Assembly (NCBI RefSeq): GCF_905220565.1
Contig: NC_059399.1
Span: forward strand, 5,301,501-5,365,500
Length of the DNA stretch: 64,000 nt
DNA from: Melitaea cinxia
Taxonomy: Eukaryota; Arthropoda; Insecta; Lepidoptera; Nymphalidae
Reading direction: 5' to 3'
This document shows positions 1 through 10,800 of the stretch, piece by piece. Within the stretch, counting starts at the first letter, position 1. Every line of letters begins with the position of its first letter. The notes beneath the pieces are model-generated. The model searched no databases. It had not been told where the DNA came from and was given only the letters and a program-made list of their open reading frames with translations. The position numbers and the translations under genes are program-made.

Positions 1-400
1 GTAAAAAGTTATTGCGGATTTTCAAGAGTTTTCCTCGATTTCTCTGGGATCCCATCATCAGATCCTGGTTTCCTTATCATGGTACTAAACTAGGGATATC
101 TCCTTTCCAACAAAAAAAGAATTATCAAAATCGGTACATCCAGTAGAAAGTTATGCGGTATAATACAACGTAGGTCGACGAAAAAAGCGTCAAGTAAAAA
201 CGCATTATTAGATATAACTAGAAAAGTAGTTGTTAGATCTCAAATAAATTTAAATGGGACCAATTGACACACACCATCTTTCGATCAAAGGAAAATTTGT
301 CGAAATTGGTCCACACGGTCAAAAGTTCTGATGTAACATACATAAAAAAAAGTCGAATTGAGAACCTCCTCCTTTTTTGGAAGTCGGTTAAAAAGGTACC
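1..400 (-). repeat. Interspersed repeat with CCGACTTC/GAAGTCGG ends, truncated by window edge
   Basis: Reverse-oriented copy of the family seen complete at 16240-16855 and 12526-12950. It ends at 373-398 with the reverse complement of 'accgacttccaaaaaaggag'. The body carries repeated blocks such as 'accgattttgataattc'. No coding capacity seen. Confidence 0.7.
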
Positions 401-1344
401 TACTTATGTGTAAGCCGTATCAATAAAATATGTAGAATTTGTAAGTGTAGAGTGGAAGAGTAGTAAGCTGTTATGCGTAAACAAAATGTTACTCAAGTAC
501 GTCTTTAGCTAAAGCTAAATTAAAATGAACTCTAATATTCCCTTTTCTCTCACATAGTAATTATCAAGAATATATTAAATACGTATTCCTGGAAGACAAC
601 TATGTACCTACGTGCTTCAATCTAGCAGATTCAACTGTAGATTTGGTTTTAAGTAAAATATATTGCATACTAGCTGCTGCCCGCGACGTCGACTGCGTAA
701 ACGCTATACAGCACCAAAAACACTTACGATTATCTATACATATAATAAAATGGTAGGAAAGTCAAAACTGTGTGTACTGTAGTGTATAGATACGCTTTAT
801 GTAGCTCGATTGGTTATGGTAACGATAACTACATAATATTTTCCTCAATTGTCAGATGACTTTCCAAACTGTGTGTGTATGTGTGTGTGTGTGCGTTTGC
901 GTGTGCGTGCGGACGTGCGTGCGTGTGTGTGTGTGTGTGTGTGTGTCTGTGTTTGTGCTGTTACTATGACCTAGATATCTATAAATACTCGACTTGTATC
1001 AACGCATTCGAGTCAGAAATAAATAGATACGAAGGAAGACTAAAGTAGACGTTTCTTAAAGCTGAAGTTGCAATAGGGTATTCGTTCAAAGAAACGACTG
1101 GCTTTCGTCAATAAAAACATCGAGAAACTCAGCGATTTCACCCAGTACCAGGTTGGTAATCTGTTTAAATGCCTCGAAAGGATTTGCTTAATTATAACTG
1201 GACACTGAGTATATTAAGAGTCGCCGTCAATAGCAAGATTCTGAAAGTATTTACTAAAAATTGCTACAGCCATTATCTAAGTACTTGTCGTATGTTGTTT
1301 GCTAACTTCCATGATCAAACGTCCATAATTTTGTTCTAAACTAA
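401..1344. other. Non-coding stretch with a TG microsatellite
   Basis: AT-rich sequence without recognisable genes. A (TG/CG)n-type microsatellite lies at about 871-955. Confidence 0.6.
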
Positions 1345-2160
1345 CTCTTGGAGAGTGTCGTCGGGTATTTCTTCCCTCAGAGTCGAGTCGAGTCCGCCAC
1401 ACATGGGTGTAGCGAGGTTTTACTTGTAACCGAAGGAGAGTTTAGTGCAGTTATCGCGAAACTCAAATCGAAAAGTAAAGTGGACCTCGTGATGGGCCGC
1501 ATGGGTCGACCGTTAGCACCACTGCGCCTCACGAGAACCTCACCGATGAGGCGGTTTCCCAGGGTAGTGTTGTGGGCGATTTCACTAGACTTCTCCAACG
1601 CGTTCAACACTACCTTGGGAGACGGAGAAGGCCGTACTGCGATACCACGGCATTCAACTGTACCTATTTGCAAACCATCATCGCAGACTACTTCTCGGGA
1701 AAGGCAATCGACTTCCCGACCTGCGGAGGCGGATGGACATGGCGGTCAATGTTTGAGCTCCACAAAGCTCAGTCCTTGGTCTGTTGAATGTTGCGTGGGG
1801 CCATGTTACCGGGAATTGCGCTCGCGTGCTACACGGACGACACTCTGGTGACAGTCCGTGGCGGTGTCAACTAAGAGGCGGATCGCCTTTCCATAGCCGG
1901 TGTGGCACATGTGGTGGCTAGGAACCGGACGCTAGGTCTACACGAGGCGCTCGAGAAGACGGATGTCCTTGCTTTTTACAGGCCCAGGTGCACTCTTCAC
2001 CCGGGACGTTAATAGTCGTCGCAGGTGCTTCCATCGCCGTCCAATCGACGATGAAGTAAGTGGAAATCGCTCTCAACGATTGATGGAAGTTCGACGAACA
2101 GTTCCGGCAACTAGCACCTGACGACTAAGACCAAAACTTCTGGTAACAGCCGGGGCACTT
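1345..2160 (+). pseudogene. R1-type non-LTR retrotransposon reverse-transcriptase relic
   Basis: Pieces of a reverse transcriptase appear in shifting frames. They include 'SLDFSNAFNT' (about 1580-1610), 'ADYFSGKAIDFPTCGGGW' (about 1684-1737), the catalytic YxDD box as YTDDTLVTVRGG (codons 1830-1841 for YTDD) and a later 'WKFDEQFRQLAP'-like piece near 2085-2120. The order matches the palm and thumb of R1/Jockey-group LINE ORF2. Several frameshifts and stops make it dead. The longest frame here is mostly out of register with the true protein. Confidence 0.75.
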
Positions 2161-2534
2161 GGAGGACTGTTATAAAATATCGATAGTGCCGATTGCTCCA
2201 AATTTTTACGCTTTTCTCTTCTTTTCGCGTTTCTTACTAGAAGTAATGCATATTGTTGCATTACGTTTAGAAGTATAATATTTTTGTACGAAGTCACCTC
2301 GAAAGTACTAATTTAAGTTAATTACAACAAATATTTTACATAATTACTTACTCAGAAAAACCAACTTAACACAAACTGATATCTTAATAATGAAAAACTT
2401 ATTTTATTTCTGTAAAAATTACATTGTTTATTAAGTAAGTATACTTATACAAGATATTGTCAACAAATATAACACAATATTTACACAATTACGTTTAAAT
2501 GTATAGTCCTTACAACAAAATAATTAAAATGTTC
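2161..2534. other. AT-rich intergenic stretch
   Basis: No protein-like frame. It probably contains the 3' UTR of the minus-strand MPLKIP-like gene. Confidence 0.5.
2403..2432 (-). terminator. Candidate polyadenylation signals of the MPLKIP-like gene
   Basis: Two AATAAA hexamers on the minus strand (TTTATT at 2403-2408 and 2427-2432), about 100-130 nt past the stop codon at 2535. Placement is good for a short 3' UTR; AT-richness makes chance matches possible. Confidence 0.35.
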
Positions 2535-4097
2535 TTATTTTTGTTTTGACTGCATCTTTTGCCTTAGCTTCTCCCAAGGATCTTCTAACATTGAAGGATG
2601 CAAATAGGATTCAATGCTAGGTTTGTTTTCTCTGTCATAGCTAGTGTTAACGTCGCTCTGAAAAATAAAAAGCAAATATTTTATTTGTGTGAATTTTAAA
2701 TAATTATAATAATCAGATTATTAGGTTTGCTTATTAATAATATACCATATGGTTATACACCTATACAATTAAATTAAATTGGAGTCTCTGTTTGTAATAT
2801 TAAAATGACCGCTTTTTACTAAATGCATATGGACAGGATACATATACCAAAATATATATTTTTTAATTTTTTGTCCATCTGTCTGTTTGTTTGTTCTAGC
2901 AAATCTCTGAAAAGGCTGGACCGATTTTGATAGGACTTTCACTGGCAGATAGCTGATGTAATAAGGAGTTACTTAAGCTGCTTTTATCATAGAAATTTAT
3001 TTATTTTATAACTCTGTGAACTGAACAACCACTTATTTTGTTAAATTCCATGCGGACAAAGTCGCAGGCACAGTTAGTCTTATATATATTATGGTTAGTA
3101 GTAAAAAAGAGTAATCTTAAACTAGCATAATAAAGTATTAGTTTTTAAATTGTTGTTACGTTTGAAAGGGATAATCTTTGGAACTACTGACTTGATATTG
3201 AATTATTTTTTCTAAAAAATTTGATTAATAAGACAAGTCAAAAGAAAAAGTACTACTGCAGCTCACGTTGACATTATGTCAAGTGATATGTCAATACAAT
3301 ATAGTAGAAGAATGATAATTACCAGATAAAAAAGATAGTCTGCAACAACAACGATATCTATCTATATCTAGTAGCTAAATCACCATTTTTTGCCAAAATT
3401 TGAATAAACTTTAGGAAATGATTGTGGAAGATACTTATGGGTATTAATTAACCCATGTTGTTACTATTTAGCATAGCATATTAATCCTTACGAAAAACAG
3501 TTACTTTATCATCAATGACGTGAAGATGATTTTTAGCCTTAAATAGCACTGTAGTGAAAATATAATCCTTGCTTTTATTTATACTTAAAGGACAGAAAAT
3601 ACATGGAGAAAAATAAAATGAATCATGTCAAAAAATCTTTTTATGTTTGATGTAAGTAAATACAGTATAAAGTTTATTTTGTGATTTTTTAGTAGGACAC
3701 TGCATGTTTTTAGAAATATGGGAAAATGAACAATAAAGTGAATTACAGCAGCTGGGCGAATAAAAAATATAAAACTTCTAGCTGACCCATGCTTACTCCA
3801 CTAGGGAGGCGTCAAGTCCAGTAGAATAAGCATAGGAAATTGACATTACTCGTTAATTATAAGTTTACAGTACTCAGATGGCATAAAAGTATCACTAAAT
3901 GTAAAAAATCGACTATTACTGACCCCAAAACTATTAGTGTGTTGAGAATTATTTGACCAGCGATTTCGATTATGTCCTCTTCGTTGGTGATTCTTATGTT
4001 GCCAATTATTTTGATAACCCATTTGCTGTTGATTCCCATTTTGCCATCTGTTTCGAACTGGAGTACTTTGGTTTAAGGGTATGAAATCATCTGACAT
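2535..4097 (-). CDS. MPLKIP/TTDN1-like small protein, 98 aa, two exons (3924-4097 and 2535-2657)
   Basis: Exon 1 (3924-4097) gives 58 codons from ATG: MSDDFIPLNQSTPVRNRW, then a tail rich in Asn, Gln, His and Arg (QHKNHQRRGHNRNRW). It ends at GGG/GTCAGT. Exon 2 (2535-2657) follows TTTTCAG in phase 0 and encodes 40 codons ending SMLEDPWEKLRQKMQSKQK and TAA. The C-terminal 'SYLHPSMLEDPW' is the conserved motif of M-phase-specific PLK1-interacting protein (TTDN1), a nuclear factor linked in vertebrates to transcription-coupled splicing and trichothiodystrophy. Exon 1 stays open past this donor as far as 3846, so an unspliced form would end differently and lack the motif. Family assignment rests on the short motif and the low-complexity N-terminus. 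Confidence 0.65.
2758..3077 (+). mobile_element. Non-autonomous Helitron, degraded copy (intron of the MPLKIP-like gene)
   Basis: Similar over its length to the copy at 29029-29363 ('ttggagt', 'cgctttttacta', 'gtctgtttgtttgttc', 'ggcagatagctgatgta'). It ends in the Helitron-type 3' end 'aaagtcgcaggcacagTTAG|T'. The 5' end has drifted. Confidence 0.65.
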
Positions 4098-4322
4098 ATT
4101 TATTTTTGTTTTTTAAGTTTCTAATACATGTAAATAATTGATTTCGTAAAACACAAAGCGTTCAGATGGCCAAGTAGTAAACAACTAAACACATTAACGC
4201 AGTGTTGTGCAGTTGTCCTTGTGCTTTTAACTTAGAAATGTGTCATACGTCAGTAAGACTGTCACACCGTGCTGTCACAGTCCACAGATGCTACTTGTAA
4301 CTTGTTTGTCACAAATGACTTA

Positions 4323-5770
4323 AGGCTAGCTTACACTTCGATTAGTACAGGTGTTTAGCAATTGCGGTGCGAGTGCCAGTCCTTAGTGCCAGTTGTGTTC
4401 AATACTGTTTAGCTCCTGCGATTAGTAATTCAAGTTTTGGGCGTCGAGCAGCAAGTATGGATGAACAAAAACAAGCGCGCTTGCTATTGCAAGAAATACT
4501 TTTAAAAAAATGAACGCGGTAGTGTTTGAAACTAAAGAACTTTTCGAATCGGAACTTGCAAGGTCAAACTATAGGAACGAAAGTGGATAAGTAGTAGACC
4601 CATTCATGGCGCACGCTACCAACTTCTCCAGGAATTGGCTTCTGAAGATACCACGGAATATTACTATGCTCAGGTTGACTCTTCTTTCATTATACTACTT
4701 AGCTTCGTCGCATCTGCCATACAAAAATCCGACACGCTTATGAGACTTGATTTGCTAGCAAAAATTAAAATATACCCTATGTTATACTTGTTGGCAAATG
4801 AAATTAGTTTACGCTGCTTACAACACCAAGTTCAGGCTACCAAGATCGACTAGGTACTTCTTTGTTTATATCCGAAGTGTCCAATGCTATTTACAATGCA
4901 CTGAAAGATTACATAAAGGTAGTATCGAATAAAAATAATAAATATTTTTATTAAAGTAAGTTTGTCTATTTCAAAAATCTTAAATCATTCAAACAGAGCT
5001 GCCACTGCCAAAGCCAATGTGTCATTTTTTGTTGCTAGTACAGTTTGAGATTCATTAATATCTGAAATTTATTGATTGATTGGTATAATGGCTTTCAGTT
5101 GTGCCAGAGAAGCACGGTTGATTCCGCCAATGTCACGTAGAGTGGAAAACATCCGTAGGAGATTGATTGATTGGTGTAGTTGAGATAACAGTCTCAATTT
5201 AATTTTGAAAACAGGCAAAATAATCAGACTTTCATTGTTACACCTTAACCTAAAACAAAACAAACATTTAATTAGCAGTTTCTTTATTATTGAGGTTCAA
5301 GTGATAGATTAGGGTCATTTTTCTCAGCATAATGGTGTATTGTGATGTTGAAGGACTCTTTTCATCAAGAACTTCATGATGAGAATCCAGCTACTCTAAA
5401 ATAAATACACATTTAACATTATCAATTTATTTGTTTCAGGTACCTAGTGACACCAAATAGAAAAAGATTGAGCAAGGTTTCAAAAATTCTTGGTGTTTCC
5501 CTAGTTGCTAAGGTGTTATAGATGACCATTAAAGCTCCACCACAAGCAGGAAGTTATTACTACAACCATAAAAAATCTAATAGCATTGTACTCGTGGCAG
5601 TAGCAGATGATGGCTACTGTTTTACATATTTTGATGTTGGCTGTAATAAAAGTATATCAGATGGTGGAGTTTTCTCAAATTGTTTTTCATTCTGCTGAGG
5701 TGAATTCTTTTGATAATCACCTTATGATTTTTGCCGAACTCGCATGCTTTGACTGGAAGGTATAAAATCT
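4323..5770 (+). pseudogene. PIF/Harbinger (HARBI1-type) transposase relic
   Basis: Reading across frames gives HARBI1-like segments: an acidic start at 4458 (MDEQKQARLLLQEILL), 'EVSNAIYNALKDYIK' near 4870-4917, then from 5440 'VPSDT', 'NSWCFP', 'KAPPQAGSYYYNHKKSNSIV' and 'DVGCN...SDGGVF' near 5530-5670, the DDE-domain block. A GT at 4918 and a TTTCAG at 5434-5439 split 'DYIK/VPSDT' exactly, so the ancestor probably had an intron there. Stops and frameshifts inactivate it. 'GGCTAGCTTACAC' at 4324, preceded by TTAA, may be the left end; no matching right end was found. Confidence 0.7.
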
Positions 5771-7813
5771 TTAAACATATTTTTTTTGTTTCAAAAGTTA
5801 AAAAACTGTTGCTTCACCTACTTACTAAACCTTTGCGTTGAAACAATGACTTGTTTGCATGTGTGTTCATAAGCTCGCGGTCTATAAATAAATGCCAAAA
5901 CGATACTTACTGCCCCGTATTTTATTATCATACTCTATTTTGTACTACTTACAGCACCATAAATTAATACTATGCACAAAACTGCCATAAATCACCTGTC
6001 TATAGCGACAACTATATAACTGAACTATCTTTGTTTCATCTATAGTCTGGCCCAGTCTGGCCGCTCAAAGAATGCATTTCTGACAGATCATGTTCGACTA
6101 GACGATGCAACTTTAAACTGGCGTACAATTTACGGCAAATTTTTTAAATATCTTTTATTTACCTTATTAACGAGTGATAATATTAAAATTCGAATAATTA
6201 TGCCAACTTACTGTAAATGTATTAATTTTAGGCTAAAATTATTACAATTACTTAAATAACAAATATAAAAACAATAGCTTTTAAAAGTCAAACCACGTCA
6301 AACGACGCTGTTTCAAGGTTATGTCTACTGTTTGTTTTTGTAGTGATGTAACAAAATAACGAGGCAATTGTAATCGAATATTATTGTAATCTTAATCTAA
6401 TCTGTCGGTATAATATAAAATAAAACGTTATAATTTTATAATATATAGTGTACTTAGTACTTAATAAAGTTAATTATATAATAAAGGCACGCCCCAAAAA
6501 AAACTTAAGAAAATTAGTGTCATAATATTCAGTCAGATGAATTTAAAAAAAAAACATTGAAAATAAAGTTACTTACTACTATATATTTCTGGTAAAAAAT
6601 GGCAACCCAAAATAATAAAATATAAAATATCCACTCGACTTGGCAGCTCCGTAGATTCTGGATAGCCGTAGCGTGACTTGACTTGATAGCCACCGGGCGA
6701 CTCGTGAACGCGAATATTGATATGAGAAAATTATAATGCTCGCGAACCAACCCGCGAGTGCGCCAACTACCGACTGCGCCAATTACGTTTAGCACAGCCG
6801 ATGGATCCAAAAAAAACCAATTACTTTTATAATTTTTTATTAATATAGTGAAATTATAATGAAATTTATCCCAAGAACCAGTAGTGCTCGATGCTAGTCT
6901 CTAATAATTAATTTATTATTTTTTAAAAATCTAAAAAGGTAAAATGTGAGAATGCTGATCGGGTATCTTGATTGACCGCATACATTGCAGCGGCGACTCT
7001 TTGAGACGCGCGGTGTCAGCGATTCCTTTTCCTTTTACATTTCCCAAATAAATAAAGCATTTTTATTTTTTCCCTTCACTACATTTAGAAATTACGATTC
7101 AATTCAATTAATTGATTAATTAAAGAATTATTTACATTGTGAATATTTATTGAATATATTGAAATTCTTATAAAAAATAACAAAATATAAATTTAATTGA
7201 ATAAATGTGTTTAATAAATGCAATAAATAACGTTATTAATATTATTAATGTTATTTATTGTACATCACTAGTCATGACGAATTGACAAGTGTCCGAAACG
7301 CATTCTCTAAGCGGCTGGACTGTAACGTCTAGCGTCTAGGAAAGAAGAACCGCTTAGATGAATACTCATTTACCTCATCAACGCCATAATTTCAAGGAAT
7401 AATGTTAAAAACATAATAATGATAATAAAATATTTTATTGTACAAGAAAACAAAAATATTACATCGAACAAAAGCATAGTAAAGTATTATGAAGTACAAT
7501 AGGCGGTCCAATTACTTAAAGCAACATCGGAAATTTCTTTAAAATTATTTAATTCCTACTGAGTTTTTTTTTTTCTTTACACCTTATTATCGAATTGATT
7601 TTAATAATCAGCTAGCAACACAGTGAAAGATAAATGATGAAAGCTTAAAAACTACGATTCCAAGTCAATATAAATCATGCAGCCTAAAAAATAATAGCTA
7701 TCTGGTCGCAGATTCATTATAAAAATTGTGTTTTATTTTTATTAAAGACAATACGATGATTTAGTGATAATTAAAAAACCGATTGGTTTTATTCGGTACA
7801 GGAATATTTCAAA
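5771..7813. other. Non-coding region upstream of spg exon 1
   Basis: AT-rich with no recognisable protein. Two more GC-rich patches (about 6955-7030 and 7265-7370) could belong to the spg promoter or a 5' non-coding exon; no TATA or initiator assignment is made. Confidence 0.5.
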
Positions 7814-7850
7814 ATGTGGATTCCTTCGAAATCTCCAAAACTGGCTGTCG
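7814..7850 (+). CDS. spg: spg coding exon 1 (residues 1-12)
   Basis: Starts ATGTGGATTCC and ends before GTAAGT in phase 1. It encodes MWIPSKSPKLAV, the short leader before the SH3 domain seen in DOCK3/4 proteins. Confidence 0.85.
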
Positions 7851-10800
7851 GTAAGTTTTGACGTTTTAATTCAATCATCAATACATCCTGCACGATTTAA
7901 CAGGAAATGTAAATACATGTTATGAATTTTTAATAAATTATTTCCGAAGCTGCAATATTACCGAAAATATATGTACTTTTGTATATGAAGTACTTAATAT
8001 AATTTTTGTTTTATTTCTAACTGTAACTAAGTCAAACATGACTATATAATTAGTATTTCTTTGTATATAAGGAAACAAAACAAATTATTATTTTTTTGCA
8101 TTATGTATAATAACACTTAATTCGCTCTTGTTGATTTTATAAAAATGCTGTTGTTTAAAAATTAAAACAAGATTTTTTCTTGTTAATGTCATAAACAAGA
8201 AAAAAAAACAAAAACAAAACGGATGCAGTGTATAAATTCTTAAATGAAAATTATTAGAATTTTGATATAATTTTATCATACTTGATTTATTAGTATCTGT
8301 AAATTATAGCGATATTTTTTTTATTTTATTAAAATAACATTCTACCTTTTTTCATTTATAAAAAAGGGATTGTTGGTATTTTTGCCTTCTCTGCTATTGT
8401 ACGAAACACATTTATGTATTTTATTTCATTTTCTAATTATTTATAACTTAAAGGCCTTCTAGAGTTTAATTATAACTTATTAAAATAGTAGCTAGGGGAA
8501 AAAGATTCTTTGTTTTTTATACAGAAATTCAAGGTAAGATTTTACAAAATTTATTTACACTAATTTTAATATATATGTACCATTGTATTCGATAACTTGC
8601 CGCTATCTCATAGGTAGTGACTTCTCATAAAAAAACTGCCACATGTAGTTTTGATAATCCTCTCTTGATGTTAACTTAACACTACCTAAAGAATTTTGAA
8701 AAGACTGAAACATGGAAATTTATAAGGGTGCAAAATTGGTGCTATATGGTGTATGCATTAAGACTTTCTGTCAAACTCTCTCAATTTTTGTTGAGTGCCT
8801 ACAGATAAAATTTGGCCAGGTGTTGTTGTGATATAAAACTACACCTTTGCTGTTAATCAATTCTGGCTGCTTAAACCAATTTTGTGCTACTCTTACTGAT
8901 ACTGTATAAGGATCATAAATGTAACAAAAAAATTTTCGTGGCTTAAGTTGCTTTTTCCCATTTTTAAAGTAAAACTTTAAAAATGTACCGAATTTCTTCA
9001 TTCCTTTCTAACCTATTAGATAACATTTAACGTTTAGATCCAGCGCGCATGACATTTACTAGATAAAAAGTTTTATTACTAATAGAAAGGAGATTGTTTA
9101 TTTTATAACAATAATGTTTTACGATATATATTCTTTTAAATATTTACTTTTTTGGTAATGAAAATTATCTTTCGGATGTATAAATTTTGTTTCATTAACA
9201 TTTTTATAAAAATGTAACAATTACAGTTAATCTTTAAGAATTTGTAAGAAGCTTAATATTATGATAGTGATAATAATTATTATTATTATATTAAACGATA
9301 GTGATAATAATAATTATTATTATATTAAACAATAGAAATAAAATTTAGTGGAAAATTTGAATGAAAGTTTGTTCAAATTAGAGGTTTTCATTACTTGTAG
9401 ATCTTGTGTCTTGAGAATTATTGGACACATTATTACTGTCTGAACAAATATTCTGTTGTATGCTAACTGTACTCGGAATCACAGTATCTGATCATATTAT
9501 ACTCTAAATATATTGTAATTAAGTCATATATTCTATAAATATAACTTGTTTACTTTTCAACATTGCTATGTTGTTTGTTTTAGCTGTTTACAATTGGAAA
9601 GGAGATGTTCGATCAGGATTACCACTTGAGATCGGTGAAACAGTACAAATATTGGAAGAGCATGGAGGTAATGTTATTAAAATGCTAAAAATAAAAATAG
9701 CTCGTTTAAATATTGTTTATTCTTAAGTCATTTGCAAACAAAGGCATGATAAAGATAACGCTTGACATACACAAATATTAGCCTTGAAAAGGCTATAATG
9801 TGTATGAGTTACAATTATTTCTATGAATATTGTAGAAAGTTTTAAAAATACATGAGGTCAGATATTTATGCTATTGCATTGTAGTGACATCTGTAACTTA
9901 AAATTTATAAAATTGTTTAATGTGTAATATAATTATGAAGAAATCAAATTAACAACATAATTGTAACTATAGCTAGTTCAACAATTTGTTTTCTTACGTC
10001 ATATAAAAAAATATATAACTATAGTGTTGAAATTAATTAAGATTAATAAAATTAAGCTAAGTTAACAAAATGTATTTGTTCGTGTTGTTTGTGGAAAAGA
10101 ATGTATATTTAAATGATTAATTAATCTAAAAATATTAATAATTAATAAGCTGAAATTATTTCTGTATTTAGCTATAAGTTCTATAAAGTGCCTAAAAATG
10201 GTTTCTACTTTCTATACACAAGCTAGCAGATTTCAACAAAGATTACAGGCATATTTATTAACTTCATAAAATAAAATTACTATCATCAATTTCATATCAT
10301 TAATATAATAATACAAAACATAAGAATATAAAACACAAAATAGTAATTGTGATAGATGAATGAATATCTATACATATAAATAAAATTATAGTGTCTGTTG
10401 GTAATATTAAAATTACCGCTTTTTACTACATGCATATGGATGTACATATATGATAAATGTCATTTTTTTTACAATTTTTACCTGTGTCTGTTTGTTCTGG
10501 CTAATCTCTGAAATGGCTGAGCAGTGATTCAAGAGAAAGGTTTACATGTATAATACATGCATAATATGGTAGCATACTGATAATTTTAGAGGTGTCTAAC
10601 ATATCTTTGTTGTTGATAGTAGCAGCATTGCACCCGTGCCAAGCGGGGGTGGGTCGCAATTATTAGTATAAATTGCATTTTACTATGATTTATCATGTTT
10701 GTTTAGGGTCTAAACCCTACCACTTTTCAGTATTAGAATATATTGTATTTATTGTGTTTACAGCTTGGTTTCGAGGCTTTAGTACTAAAAACAGATCAGC

